Origin: Gammaproteobacteria bacterium
GTDB lineage: Bacteria; Pseudomonadota; Gammaproteobacteria; Arenicellales; UBA868
Length of the DNA stretch: 64,000 bases
NCBI GenBank assembly: GCA_022450155.1
Contig: JAKUQR010000009.1
Span: 1 to 64,000, forward strand
Direction: 5' to 3'
The notes beneath the pieces are model-generated. The model saw only the letters and a program-made list of their open reading frames with translations, did not search any database and had not been told where the DNA came from. Positions 25,012-33,298 of this stretch are shown piece after piece. The position numbers were made by a program, and so were the translations under genes. Every line of letters starts with the position of its first letter. Within the stretch, counting starts at the first letter, position 1.

Positions 25012-25704
25012 ATGTGTGGACGGTTCGAGCGCCACAGTGCGCTGTCAGAGTTTTCAAAGATCGTGGCGGGCCTGGTGGCCGAGGGTATTGACCCGTTGCC
25101 ACCAAGCTACAACATCGCTCCCTCCCAGGCTGCACTGGTGGTACGACACCAGACTGGTGCACACAGGGTTGACTTGCTCACCTGGGGATTGGTGCCGGGC
25201 TGGATGAAGGAACCCGGGAAAATACGTCCCATTAATGCCCGCGCCGAGACCATCCACCAGAAACCGATGTTTCGAGATGCATTCAGACACCAACGATGTC
25301 TGGTTCTGTGTGATGGTTACTACGAATGGAAAAAGCTCGCCAATGGCCGGAAACAGCCTTACCATCTGGGCAGAACAGACGGATCGCCTTTCGTCATGGC
25401 CGGTCTGTGGTCAGATAATGCGCATGCTGCGTCCGAGGGTATCCAGACATTCTGCGTAATCACAACGCCGGCCAGTGGTGAGGCGGCCACCATTCATCAC
25501 CGGATGCCGGTCATACTCCCGCGCGCGGCCCAGACACAGTGGTTGGATCCGTCAGTCTCGAAGACCGAACAGGTGCAAGAACTGCTGTTGAACGGTGACG
25601 TTGACCTGTCGGTCTATCCAGTCAGCACTTTCGTAAACAGCCCGGCCAACAATTCAGCCAAGTGCGCCATCCGGTTGGCTGAGTCAGCGACTGGTGCCAA
25701 CTGA
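25012..25704 (+). CDS. SRAP-family protein (YedK/HMCES-like)
   Basis: 230 residues. The start is placed at the ATG at 25012 so that Cys2 (MCGRFERH) becomes the N-terminal nucleophile. The other catalytic positions are visible: Asn in INARAET, Glu in GYYEW and His in HHRMP. The family forms a thiazolidine DNA-protein cross-link with abasic sites in single-stranded DNA and protects replication forks. The gene stands alone between the methyltransferase remnant and the kor operon. Confidence 0.93.
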   Translation: MCGRFERHSALSEFSKIVAGLVAEGIDPLPPSYNIAPSQAALVVRHQTGAHRVDLLTWGLVPGWMKEPGKIRPINARAETIHQKPMFRDAFRHQRCLVLCDGYYEWKKLANGRKQPYHLGRTDGSPFVMAGLWSDNAHAASEGIQTFCVITTPASGEAATIHHRMPVILPRAAQTQWLDPSVSKTEQVQELLLNGDVDLSVYPVSTFVNSPANNSAKCAIRLAESATGAN

Positions 25705-25820
25705 TTCTCCATAGACTGTCCATCAGGTGGCGTAAATAACAAGTCTTTAATATCATGTAAACCTTTTGGTATGTATAATCTTCACTTATATATAGAATCC
25801 CACCGTCTGTAGTGGCCTGG

Positions 25821-25832
25821 ACCTAATTAGGT
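25821..25832. promoter_or_regulatory. Perfect palindrome in the region upstream of the kor operon
   Basis: ACCTAATTAGGT is a 12-bp perfect inverted repeat about 140 bases before the first kor-operon gene. The 267-bp gap (25705-25971) also holds a 7-bp hairpin (25913-25919 with 25929-25935) and no gene. Likely a dyad operator, regulator unknown. Confidence 0.35.
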
Positions 25833-25971
25833 GCGTTTAGCTCAAAAATTCCTCAGTCGAGCATTAGCGACGGGCTCGGCACGGCGTAGCGGTGTTTTAG
25901 GCTGGTGGTCCTGTGGTTGCTGTTCGCTCAACCACTGAACACGATATACCGACAATCTTCAGTAAAACGCT

Positions 25972-27771
25972 TTGAAGCCGACAGATACGTCTGACCCTCG
26001 GTACTACCACAAAGTGGTCGACTGCCAGTGGGGTTGTCCTGCCCATACGGATGTCCCCGAATACATCCGAATGATTGCGCAGGGGCGCTATACGGATGCT
26101 TATCTTCTCAATCGCCGTTCAAATGTTTTTCCAGCGATTCTGGGCCGAGTCTGTGACAGGCCCTGCGAGCCGGCGTGTCGCCGTCGTCGCGTCGAAGAAG
26201 AGCCTGTTGCCATCTGCAGGTTGAAACGGGTCGCTGCAGATTTGGCCGACGATATAAGACCGTACTTACCGGCTGTACCCGCAAAAAAGAACGGAAAGCG
26301 TATTGCCTGTATTGGTGCCGGTTGTGCATCGTTAACGGTAGCCAACGATTTGTTGCCGCTCGGCTATGAGATCGTGATGTTTGAGCAGTTCGATCAAGCC
26401 GGTGGGCTGATGCGGACCAATATCCCCGCATTCCGATTGCCGGGACCGGTACTGGATGATGAAATCGCAATGATAGTTGAACTGGGCGTGGATCTTCGGC
26501 TGGGTCACCGGATCGACAGCATGGCCGATTTGCTGGGAGAAAACTTTGATGCCGTGTTTGTCGGTACCGGCGCGCCGCGGGGAAAAGAACTTGATCTGCC
26601 CGGTCGACGGGAAACCGATCGAATCCACATCGGTATTGACTGGCTTGAGTCGGTCGCCTTTGAGCACACCGACCGTATCGGCGAGCGGGTGCTCATCATC
26701 GGCGTAGGAAACACAGCGATGGACTGTTGCCGCACTGCACTAAGACTGGGGGGCAAGACGGTCAAGGTGATGGCGCGCAAACCGCGCGGTTATTTCAAGG
26801 CTTCGGCGTGGGAACTGGAGGACGCCGAAGAGGAAAGGGTTGAAATTATCGTCAACCATTCACCAAAATCATTTGTTGTCGACGAGGGTCAGCTGAAAGG
26901 AATGATATTTGACCATCTTGAATATCAGGTCGATGCAGACGGCAATCTCCAGTCAACCGTCATCGATGAGATATTTCTTGCCTGTGACGATGTGATTCTT
27001 GCCATTGGCCAGGAAAATGCTTTCCCCTGGATCGAACGTGATCTCGGCATCGAGTTTGACGAGTGGGATGTACCGAAGATCGAGAAAGTGACATTCGAAT
27101 CGACCCGCCAAGGCATATTTTTTGGGGGTGACTCAGCTTTTGGGCCGGAAAACATCATCTGGGCTGTTGAACACGGGCATCAGGCGGCGATATCGATTCA
27201 CAAGCACTGCTGGAGTGAACCGCTGGACAAGCGCTTGCCCCATGGCATGAACCTGCTGAGCACCAAAATGAGCATCCACGAGTGGAGTTTCAGCAATGAT
27301 TATGACCCTTCGGATCGCCGCCGGATGCGGCACGTCGAACTCAAGCAGCGATTTGATGAACTCAACATAGAAGTGGAGCTTGGGTTTTCAGCAGAACAGT
27401 TTGTGACAGAAGTCGAGCGCTGTCTGAACTGTGACATCCAGACAGTGTTTACGGCTAAGCTTTGTATCGAATGTGATGCCTGTATCGATGTCTGTCCAGT
27501 CCGTTGTTTGACCATCACTGACAACGGCGACAGAACCGATCTGGTTCAGCGCCTGAGCGCCCCGGTCACAAACTCCGACGCACCGTTTTATGTATCGGAT
27601 TCACTGCCGCAGACGAGCCGGGTCATGGTCAAGGACGAAAATCTGTGTGTTCACTGTGCCTTGTGTGCAGAACGCTGCCCCACCGGTGCCTGGGACATGT
27701 ATAAATCCGACTTGTTGATTCCTTACGCGATCGATGAAGAGGTTGCAGGATGCAATCGAAAGACCGGATAA
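25972..27771 (+). CDS. GltD-like FAD/NAD(P) oxidoreductase fused to ferredoxin domains (kor operon)
   Basis: 599 residues. The N-terminal helical Fe-S domain (CQWGCPAH, then CDRPCEPACRR) is followed by an FAD-binding fold (IGAGCASL; the usual Pro of GAGPASL is Cys), an NAD(P) fold (IIGVGNTAMDCCRTALRLGG), and a C-terminal part with two 4Fe-4S motifs (CIECDACIDVCPVRC and CVHCALCAERCPTGA). It probably moves electrons between NAD(P)H and the ferredoxin-type clusters used by the oxoacid oxidoreductase encoded directly after it, with which it overlaps by 22 bases. The TTG at 25972 gives the usual N-terminus but lacks a clear ribosome-binding site. Confidence 0.85.
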   Translation: MKPTDTSDPRYYHKVVDCQWGCPAHTDVPEYIRMIAQGRYTDAYLLNRRSNVFPAILGRVCDRPCEPACRRRRVEEEPVAICRLKRVAADLADDIRPYLPAVPAKKNGKRIACIGAGCASLTVANDLLPLGYEIVMFEQFDQAGGLMRTNIPAFRLPGPVLDDEIAMIVELGVDLRLGHRIDSMADLLGENFDAVFVGTGAPRGKELDLPGRRETDRIHIGIDWLESVAFEHTDRIGERVLIIGVGNTAMDCCRTALRLGGKTVKVMARKPRGYFKASAWELEDAEEERVEIIVNHSPKSFVVDEGQLKGMIFDHLEYQVDADGNLQSTVIDEIFLACDDVILAIGQENAFPWIERDLGIEFDEWDVPKIEKVTFESTRQGIFFGGDSAFGPENIIWAVEHGHQAAISIHKHCWSEPLDKRLPHGMNLLSTKMSIHEWSFSNDYDPSDRRRMRHVELKQRFDELNIEVELGFSAEQFVTEVERCLNCDIQTVFTAKLCIECDACIDVCPVRCLTITDNGDRTDLVQRLSAPVTNSDAPFYVSDSLPQTSRVMVKDENLCVHCALCAERCPTGAWDMYKSDLLIPYAIDEEVAGCNRKTG

Positions 27772-29561
27772 ACGATTTCGTCGTTAAAATCGCTACGGTG
27801 AATGGTACGGGTTCATCCAGTGCCAACACACTGCTGATGAAAGCGATTTTTCGCATGGGTATTCCAGTTGTCGGTAAGAACTATTTTCCTTCGAACATCC
27901 AGGGCCTGCCCACCTGGTATGAGATCCGGGTGACAGGAGAGGGTTATCTGGCTCGGTCCGGCAAAGTCGACATCATGGTTGCGATGAACGCGCAGACGTA
28001 TGCGGAAGACCTGGCGTCTGTGGTCACCAATGGGGTGTTGATCTATGATGCCAGCTGGCCGAGGGCAGAGCTCCAAGATCGATCGGATATCACTGTTTTT
28101 CCAATACCACTGTCGAAAATGTGCAACGAGTCGTTCACCGGCGCTCGTGCACGTATCTTGATGAAGAACATCGCCTATGTCGGTGCTATTGCAGCGCTGA
28201 TAGAAATAGATCGGGATGTCGTGCGTCAGCTGTTGGGTGAAACATTTACCGACAAACCCGATCTAGTCGAGTCGAATATGCAGGCATTCGAGCTGGGTTA
28301 TGACTACGCACAGACAGAATTTAACTGCCCGCTGGAGAGCCGGCTGGTTCCAATGGATGCTATGTCCAATCACATCATGATTGATGGAAACACAGCGGCG
28401 GCTTTGGGGTGTGTATACGCTGGCGCTACGGTTGGCAGCTGGTACCCAATCACGCCTTCGACATCGTTGTTTGATGCGTTCGGTAACTTTTGCAGACAGC
28501 TGCGACAGAATCCGGAAACCGGCGAACAGAATTTCTGCATTATCCAGGCTGAGGACGAACTGGCTGCGATTGGTATGGCGCTGGGGGCTGCCTGGAACGG
28601 CGCGCGCGCATTTACGGCAACGAGCGGACCTGGTGTGTCGCTAATGTCGGAATTCCTGGGTTTGGCTTATTACACGGAAATACCGCTGGTCCTATTCGAC
28701 GTTCAACGGGCAGGCCCCTCGACGGGAATGCCGACGAGAACCCAACAAAGTGATATTCTCGCTGCCGCTTTTGCATCCCACGGCGACACGCGGCATGTTC
28801 TGCTTTTCCCTGCCGATCCGGAAGAATGTTTCCGGATGGCGGTGTCCGCTTTTGATCTGGCAGACCGGCTGCAAACGCCAATAATCGTCATGATGGACCT
28901 GGACATCGGCATGAACGACTGGCCCTGTCCGGAGTTGACGTGGGATGACAGCTATCAGCCTGATCGAGGCAAGGTGTATACCGCAAGGGACTTAAGCGAG
29001 ATGGATACTTTTGCCCGCTACCTCGATGTCGACGGGGATGGTATCTGTTACCGGACACTGCCCGGAGAACACCCCAACGGGGCCTACCTGATTCGCGGTT
29101 CAGGGCATAACAAATTCGGTGGCTACACGGAAAGGGCCGATGAGTATCTGGAAGTCGTTGATCGGTTGCGCCGTAAGTTTGATACGGCTGCCGAACTGGT
29201 CCCGGAACCGGTGATCGAAACTTCGAACAAAACCAGTTGTGCGATTGTCACGCTAGGCAGTTGCGACGGCGCGGTTCGGGAAGCGCGGAGCAAGCTGGCC
29301 GCTGAAGGTGTTCAAACAGGCTACATGCGGATTCGAGCATTTCCTTTCAGCAAGACCGTTGTCGAATTTTTAGCCAGTTACAGTCAGATTTTTGTCGTCG
29401 AACAGAACCGCGACGCACAGCTGCGCAGCTTGTTGCAGATAGAAGCCGGGGTCAGTGCGAATAAACTGATTCCGATTCTCAGCTATGGGGGCATGCCCAT
29501 GGCCAGTAATGAAATCTATGAGCCGCTGCTGGAAAAAATCGCTCAGGGGAAAGCAGCGTGA
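27750..29561 (+). CDS. korA: 2-oxoacid:ferredoxin oxidoreductase, fused gamma-alpha subunit
   Basis: 603 residues: the gamma domain (about 10-190, opening with TVNGTGSSSANTLLMKAI) joined to the pyrimidine-binding alpha domain (about 210-600, with GATVGSWYPITPSTSLFDAF and SGPGVSLMSEF). The fused form is typical of KorA, which with KorB converts 2-oxoglutarate to succinyl-CoA or runs in reverse. Such enzymes also occur in aerobes. The start overlaps the preceding gene by 22 bases. Specificity for 2-oxoglutarate rather than branched-chain or aryl oxoacids is inferred. Confidence 0.88.
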   Translation: MQSKDRINDFVVKIATVNGTGSSSANTLLMKAIFRMGIPVVGKNYFPSNIQGLPTWYEIRVTGEGYLARSGKVDIMVAMNAQTYAEDLASVVTNGVLIYDASWPRAELQDRSDITVFPIPLSKMCNESFTGARARILMKNIAYVGAIAALIEIDRDVVRQLLGETFTDKPDLVESNMQAFELGYDYAQTEFNCPLESRLVPMDAMSNHIMIDGNTAAALGCVYAGATVGSWYPITPSTSLFDAFGNFCRQLRQNPETGEQNFCIIQAEDELAAIGMALGAAWNGARAFTATSGPGVSLMSEFLGLAYYTEIPLVLFDVQRAGPSTGMPTRTQQSDILAAAFASHGDTRHVLLFPADPEECFRMAVSAFDLADRLQTPIIVMMDLDIGMNDWPCPELTWDDSYQPDRGKVYTARDLSEMDTFARYLDVDGDGICYRTLPGEHPNGAYLIRGSGHNKFGGYTERADEYLEVVDRLRRKFDTAAELVPEPVIETSNKTSCAIVTLGSCDGAVREARSKLAAEGVQTGYMRIRAFPFSKTVVEFLASYSQIFVVEQNRDAQLRSLLQIEAGVSANKLIPILSYGGMPMASNEIYEPLLEKIAQGKAA

Positions 29562-30610
29562 GTTTTATCAAGAAACCGAGAATTACGAAGGGACTGCCAC
29601 AGAACGGACTGGGCTTGTCGATCGTCGATTACGAAGGTGCTATGTCGACCTTATGTGCTGGATGCGGCCACGATTCGATCTCTGCTGCAATCATTCAAGC
29701 CTATTTTGAACTTGAAATCGAACCTCACCGGGTGGCCAAGGTTTCCGGTATTGGTTGTTCGAGTAAAACACCGACCTATTTTCTACGGCCGGCGCACGGT
29801 TTTAATTCAGTACATGGCAGAATGCCCTCGATCGTCACCGGCGCAAACGCCGCGAACCGCGATCTGCACTACATCGGTGTTTCTGGAGATGGTGATTCTT
29901 TGTCTATCGGGCTCGGGCAATTCTGCCATGCTATTCGGCGTAACGTGAACATGCTTTATGTACTGGAGAACAATGGTGTTTACGGGCTCACTAAAGGACA
30001 GTTTTCAGCATCGGCAGACGTCGGTAGTACTGCCCGCAAAGGCGGTGCTGTCAACCAGCAGCCGCCAATTGACCCTGTGTTGACAGCCATCAATTTCGGG
30101 TGCACTTTTGTCGCCCGTGGATTTTCAGGTGATAAACAGAACCTGGTACCCTTGCTAAAAGCCGCGATCCGACATCCAGGATTTGCACTGCTGGATGTGC
30201 TATCCCCCTGTGTAACATTTAACGATCACGAAGGCTCGACAAAAAGTTATGCTTATACCCGCGAGTCAGAACGTACAACTGTTTATGCGGATTTTATTCC
30301 CAGTCGTGAGCCGATAGAGACCGACCGGGTGCAGGACGTGACGACGATAACATTACATGACGGCAGCCGAATCGTGTTACGCAAGGTCGATAATGATTAC
30401 AACCCGCTCGATGCCGGCGCAGCAACAGCTTACATTCGTGATCACCAAGATGAAGGGGAAATTGTGACGGGTCTTTTATATATAAACGAAGAAGCTCAAG
30501 ATCTGCACGCTATGAATAACACATCCAATACCCCCCTCAGCACGTTGGAGCTCAGCAAGCTGATACCGGGCGCGGCAAAACTCGCGGCGCTGCAGAAGGC
30601 CTGGCGTTAA
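29558..30610 (+). CDS. korB: 2-oxoacid:ferredoxin oxidoreductase, beta subunit
   Basis: 350 residues carrying the thiamine-diphosphate motif (GVSGDGDSLSIG, then NVNMLYVLENNGVYGLT) and Cys pairs in LCAGCGHD and GIGCSSK that hold the 4Fe-4S cluster. Overlaps korA by 4 bases. The C-terminal 80 residues, after HDGSRIVLRKV, are the normal extension of this group. Confidence 0.9.
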   Translation: MSFIKKPRITKGLPQNGLGLSIVDYEGAMSTLCAGCGHDSISAAIIQAYFELEIEPHRVAKVSGIGCSSKTPTYFLRPAHGFNSVHGRMPSIVTGANAANRDLHYIGVSGDGDSLSIGLGQFCHAIRRNVNMLYVLENNGVYGLTKGQFSASADVGSTARKGGAVNQQPPIDPVLTAINFGCTFVARGFSGDKQNLVPLLKAAIRHPGFALLDVLSPCVTFNDHEGSTKSYAYTRESERTTVYADFIPSREPIETDRVQDVTTITLHDGSRIVLRKVDNDYNPLDAGAATAYIRDHQDEGEIVTGLLYINEEAQDLHAMNNTSNTPLSTLELSKLIPGAAKLAALQKAWR

Positions 30611-30622
30611 GCTGGACGTTGG

Positions 30623-31645
30623 TTAGGGGTTTTCAGTTCTTGCTTGACGAGAAAGCAGTGCCGTAACCGCAAGCGTTGGATCGAGGTCTTCAAACAGGAC
30701 CTTATATACCTGTTCAGTAATCGGCATTTCGACTGCAGTCACTGCGCTTTTTCGGTACAACTCCCGAGTCGTGTTGATGCCCTCGGCTTCCTGACCGATT
30801 TCCGACAGCATGTCTTCTTTGGATTTGCCTTTGCCTATACCCAGGCCTAGTCGGCGATTTCTTGACTGATCGTCGGTACAGGTCAGGATGAGGTCCCCCA
30901 TCCCTGTCAAGCCCATAAAAGTTTCGACCTGACCCCCCAGAACGATACCCAGCCTGCTCATTTCTGTCAGGCCTCGGGTGATCAGGGCCGCGCGCGCGTT
31001 TGCCCCGAACCCCAGGCCGTCACTGATTCCAGCGGCGATTGCCATGACATTCTTAATCGCACCCCCAAGCTGGACGCCGGACAGATCAGTACTCGTATAG
31101 ACCCGTGTCCGGTTGTCTCTGAACCATGAGGCCACTGTATCGGCAACTGTTTCATTGCGAGCGGCTACGGTGAGGGCTGTAGGTAAACGCTGGGCGACTT
31201 CAGTGGCAAAGCTAGGACCTGACAACACGGCGGGTTGGGCAGTGTGGCCCAGAACCTGGTCGAAAACCTCGCTCAGCAACAGACCGGTACCGGATTCAAA
31301 GCCCTTCGTTCCCCAGCAGATCTGCGGCGGTTCAGAGCATCCCGTCAGCGCATCGTTCAACCTGTTAAGCACCGACCGGAATGCATGGCTGGGTACAGCG
31401 ATGACGTAGTGATGAGCCTCATCCACAGCACGGTTAAATTGAGCGGTGGGTTCGACACCCGAGGGTAGTGCAAGCGAGCCCAGGAAACGCTGGTTACGGC
31501 CCGTTGCGATCATCTCCTGTGCATGGGTGTGATCTCGAGTCCACAGCAACACCGGATGGCCGTGATGCGCGACCAGCCCAGCCAGTGCGGTTCCCCAGGA
31601 CCCTGCACCCAACACCGCCAGAGGCTGCCGGTTTTTGGTGTTCAC
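30623..31645 (-). CDS. gpsA: Glycerol-3-phosphate dehydrogenase [NAD(P)+]
   Basis: 340 residues: GAGSWGTALA near the N-terminus, the lysine in GGAIKNVMAIAAGI, and GLTGMGDLILTCTDDQSRNR. Makes sn-glycerol-3-phosphate from dihydroxyacetone phosphate for phospholipid synthesis. The GTG at 31645 is chosen because the protein then begins as in the family; the frame extends upstream into secB by a GTG at 31708. Follows secB as in many gammaproteobacteria. Confidence 0.93.
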   Translation of the reverse strand: MNTKNRQPLAVLGAGSWGTALAGLVAHHGHPVLLWTRDHTHAQEMIATGRNQRFLGSLALPSGVEPTAQFNRAVDEAHHYVIAVPSHAFRSVLNRLNDALTGCSEPPQICWGTKGFESGTGLLLSEVFDQVLGHTAQPAVLSGPSFATEVAQRLPTALTVAARNETVADTVASWFRDNRTRVYTSTDLSGVQLGGAIKNVMAIAAGISDGLGFGANARAALITRGLTEMSRLGIVLGGQVETFMGLTGMGDLILTCTDDQSRNRRLGLGIGKGKSKEDMLSEIGQEAEGINTTRELYRKSAVTAVEMPITEQVYKVLFEDLDPTLAVTALLSRQARTENP

Positions 31646-31694
31646 GCTGTGTCGTCGGGCGCCTTGTTTGGTAAAGTTTCCCGGGTAGGGGTTT

Positions 31695-32165
31695 TCAGCC
31701 GGTGGCACCGCTGTCAGAACGGTCGATCACCGCGTTTTTGTTTTCGTACATCAGCGCAATGCTGACTGGGGGCAGGTAAAAAGAGGGAAAACCACCTTTC
31801 GCGATCATTTGCCCGATTGCCTCACGTAGATAGGGGAATAGCACTTGTGGACATGCTTTTTTTACCATTTCATTCAGAGTTTCGTCGTCATAGCCTTTCA
31901 AGGTGAATATACCCGCCTGATGGCATTCGGTGACGTAGGCGATTTCACCATCCTCGGTTTTCGCAGTAACAGTCCACTTGAGTTGTGACTCGAAAATGCC
32001 GTTGGCTTCATCGAGTGGTTGCTGCACGACTTCGAAGTCGTGGTCATATTTAAGCTTGTATTCGCGGGTAAATATCCGAGGACTATTCGGCGCTTCAAAG
32101 GACAGGTCTTTGACGTAGACCTGATTGATGTCGAAAGTCGGTTCGGTAGGGTTGGTTTCTACCAT
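31695..32165 (-). CDS. secB: Protein-export chaperone SecB
   Basis: 156 residues. IYVKDLSFEAPNSPRIF-like N-terminal motif (here QVYVKDLSFEAPNSPRIF) and FPYLREAIGQMIAKGGFPSF with LPPVSIALMYEN at the C-terminus are family signatures. SecB keeps secretory precursors unfolded and delivers them to SecA. Located between the rhodanese gene and gpsA in the usual order. Confidence 0.97.
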   Translation of the reverse strand: MVETNPTEPTFDINQVYVKDLSFEAPNSPRIFTREYKLKYDHDFEVVQQPLDEANGIFESQLKWTVTAKTEDGEIAYVTECHQAGIFTLKGYDDETLNEMVKKACPQVLFPYLREAIGQMIAKGGFPSFYLPPVSIALMYENKNAVIDRSDSGATG

Positions 32166-32191
32166 GGTAGGGCTCCTAGTGCTTCAGAGTC

Positions 32192-32611
32192 TCAGCGTTC
32201 GACCGGCAGGTTTTCTTTTTCCCATGCCGCAAGACCTCCCGCGAGTGTGTAAACGTCAGAGAATTCGTTTTTACGCAATATAGCGGCGGCCCTCCCCGCT
32301 CTGGTTCCAGTCTTACACGTCAGAACAATCGGTTTCTTTTTGTCCCGATACTTTTTCAATCGATTCAGGCTGCTGTCCAGCTGGCCCAGCGGAATATTGA
32401 TTGCAGCCGGAATATGACCGTTTTCAAATTCCGCAGATTCGCTGATATCAACCACGACGGCGCCATCGTGATTCATCAGCTGAGGCAGTTGTACGGCAGT
32501 AACCTGGTTTGTGTTAGCACCACGTCTGAACGTGTCTACAGCGATCAGGGCGCAGATGACCACAAGCGCGGCAAACAGATACCAGTTAGTGGTGATGAAT
32601 TCAATGTCCAT
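32192..32611 (-). CDS. Membrane-anchored rhodanese-like sulfurtransferase (YibN-like)
   Basis: 139 residues: one N-terminal membrane helix (about 10-28) and a single rhodanese domain with the active-site Cys in LTCKTGTRA. YibN-type proteins are encoded next to secB in many gammaproteobacteria and handle persulfide sulfur at the membrane. The next gene in this orientation is an ArsR regulator rather than the grxC or gpmI seen in relatives. Confidence 0.9.
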   Translation of the reverse strand: MDIEFITTNWYLFAALVVICALIAVDTFRRGANTNQVTAVQLPQLMNHDGAVVVDISESAEFENGHIPAAINIPLGQLDSSLNRLKKYRDKKKPIVLTCKTGTRAGRAAAILRKNEFSDVYTLAGGLAAWEKENLPVER

Positions 32612-32704
32612 GGCGTGAAGTACTGATTAAACGGGGGCGCTAGTGTACAGCAAGCGGGTGCTAGGGTGCGCCAATAGCGGCGCGCGCCTATCGCAAGGCG
32701 CCGG

Positions 32705-33061
32705 TCAGGTAGCAGGTGGGCAGAACGCCTCGCGCATGGTGCCGATCAGCTGAAGGATTTTCTCATCACCGATTCGGTAAAAGACTTTGTTCGCATCTTT
32801 GCGGGAATCAAGGATCCCCTTGTCGCGCATGATAGAAAGGTGCTGGGAGATGTTACTCTGGGAGGTGCCTACCATCTCAACCAAATCCTGGACACTGATT
32901 TCCTGGGCTCCGGCCAGTATGCAGAGGATTTTGAGGCGCAATGGGTGGCCCATGGCTTTCAGTGCCCGGGAAGCCACGTACAAATCCCGTTCGTCCGCCA
33001 AAAGTGATGCCGCATCTCCGCCTTCTATTTGACGATTTTTACTATCTGAAACTAAGGCCAT
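32705..33061 (-). CDS. ArsR-family transcriptional regulator
   Basis: 118 residues with a winged helix: ALKAMGHPLRLKILCILAG, then VGTSQSNISQHLSIMRDKGI. The Cys in LKILCIL and the Cys in FCPP near the C-terminus could form a redox or metal sensor pair, but the classic metal-binding box is not evident. It faces the protease gene across about 240 bases and has an AT-rich palindrome (33086-33095) upstream. Rhodanese neighbours suggest persulfide or redox sensing as one possibility; this is inference. Confidence 0.85.
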   Translation of the reverse strand: MALVSDSKNRQIEGGDAASLLADERDLYVASRALKAMGHPLRLKILCILAGAQEISVQDLVEMVGTSQSNISQHLSIMRDKGILDSRKDANKVFYRIGDEKILQLIGTMREAFCPPAT

Positions 33062-33085
33062 ATCGCCGATTTCTGATAAATTACG

Positions 33086-33095
33086 TTAATATTAA
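33086..33095. promoter_or_regulatory. AT-rich palindrome between the ArsR and protease genes
   Basis: TTAATATTAA, within a 50-base AT-rich stretch just upstream of the ArsR start codon, is the kind of dyad that ArsR proteins bind at their own promoters. Confidence 0.4.
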
Positions 33096-33298
33096 TCTTA
33101 CCTTATACGCTAATGTACGATTTGTCCAGTGGTGAGTGGCTGTCATTGCTTTTCAGGCCCGATAATGGCCTCAGCGGGGCGGATTTGGGGCAGGAATCCG
33201 GCCATTTTGGAGCCTGGTCAGCAGCTGGCCGGGCTGGACGTATACTGTGGACGCTGCCACGGACTGGGCTCGTGGGGTCGACGTCATGGAGAAATTGG

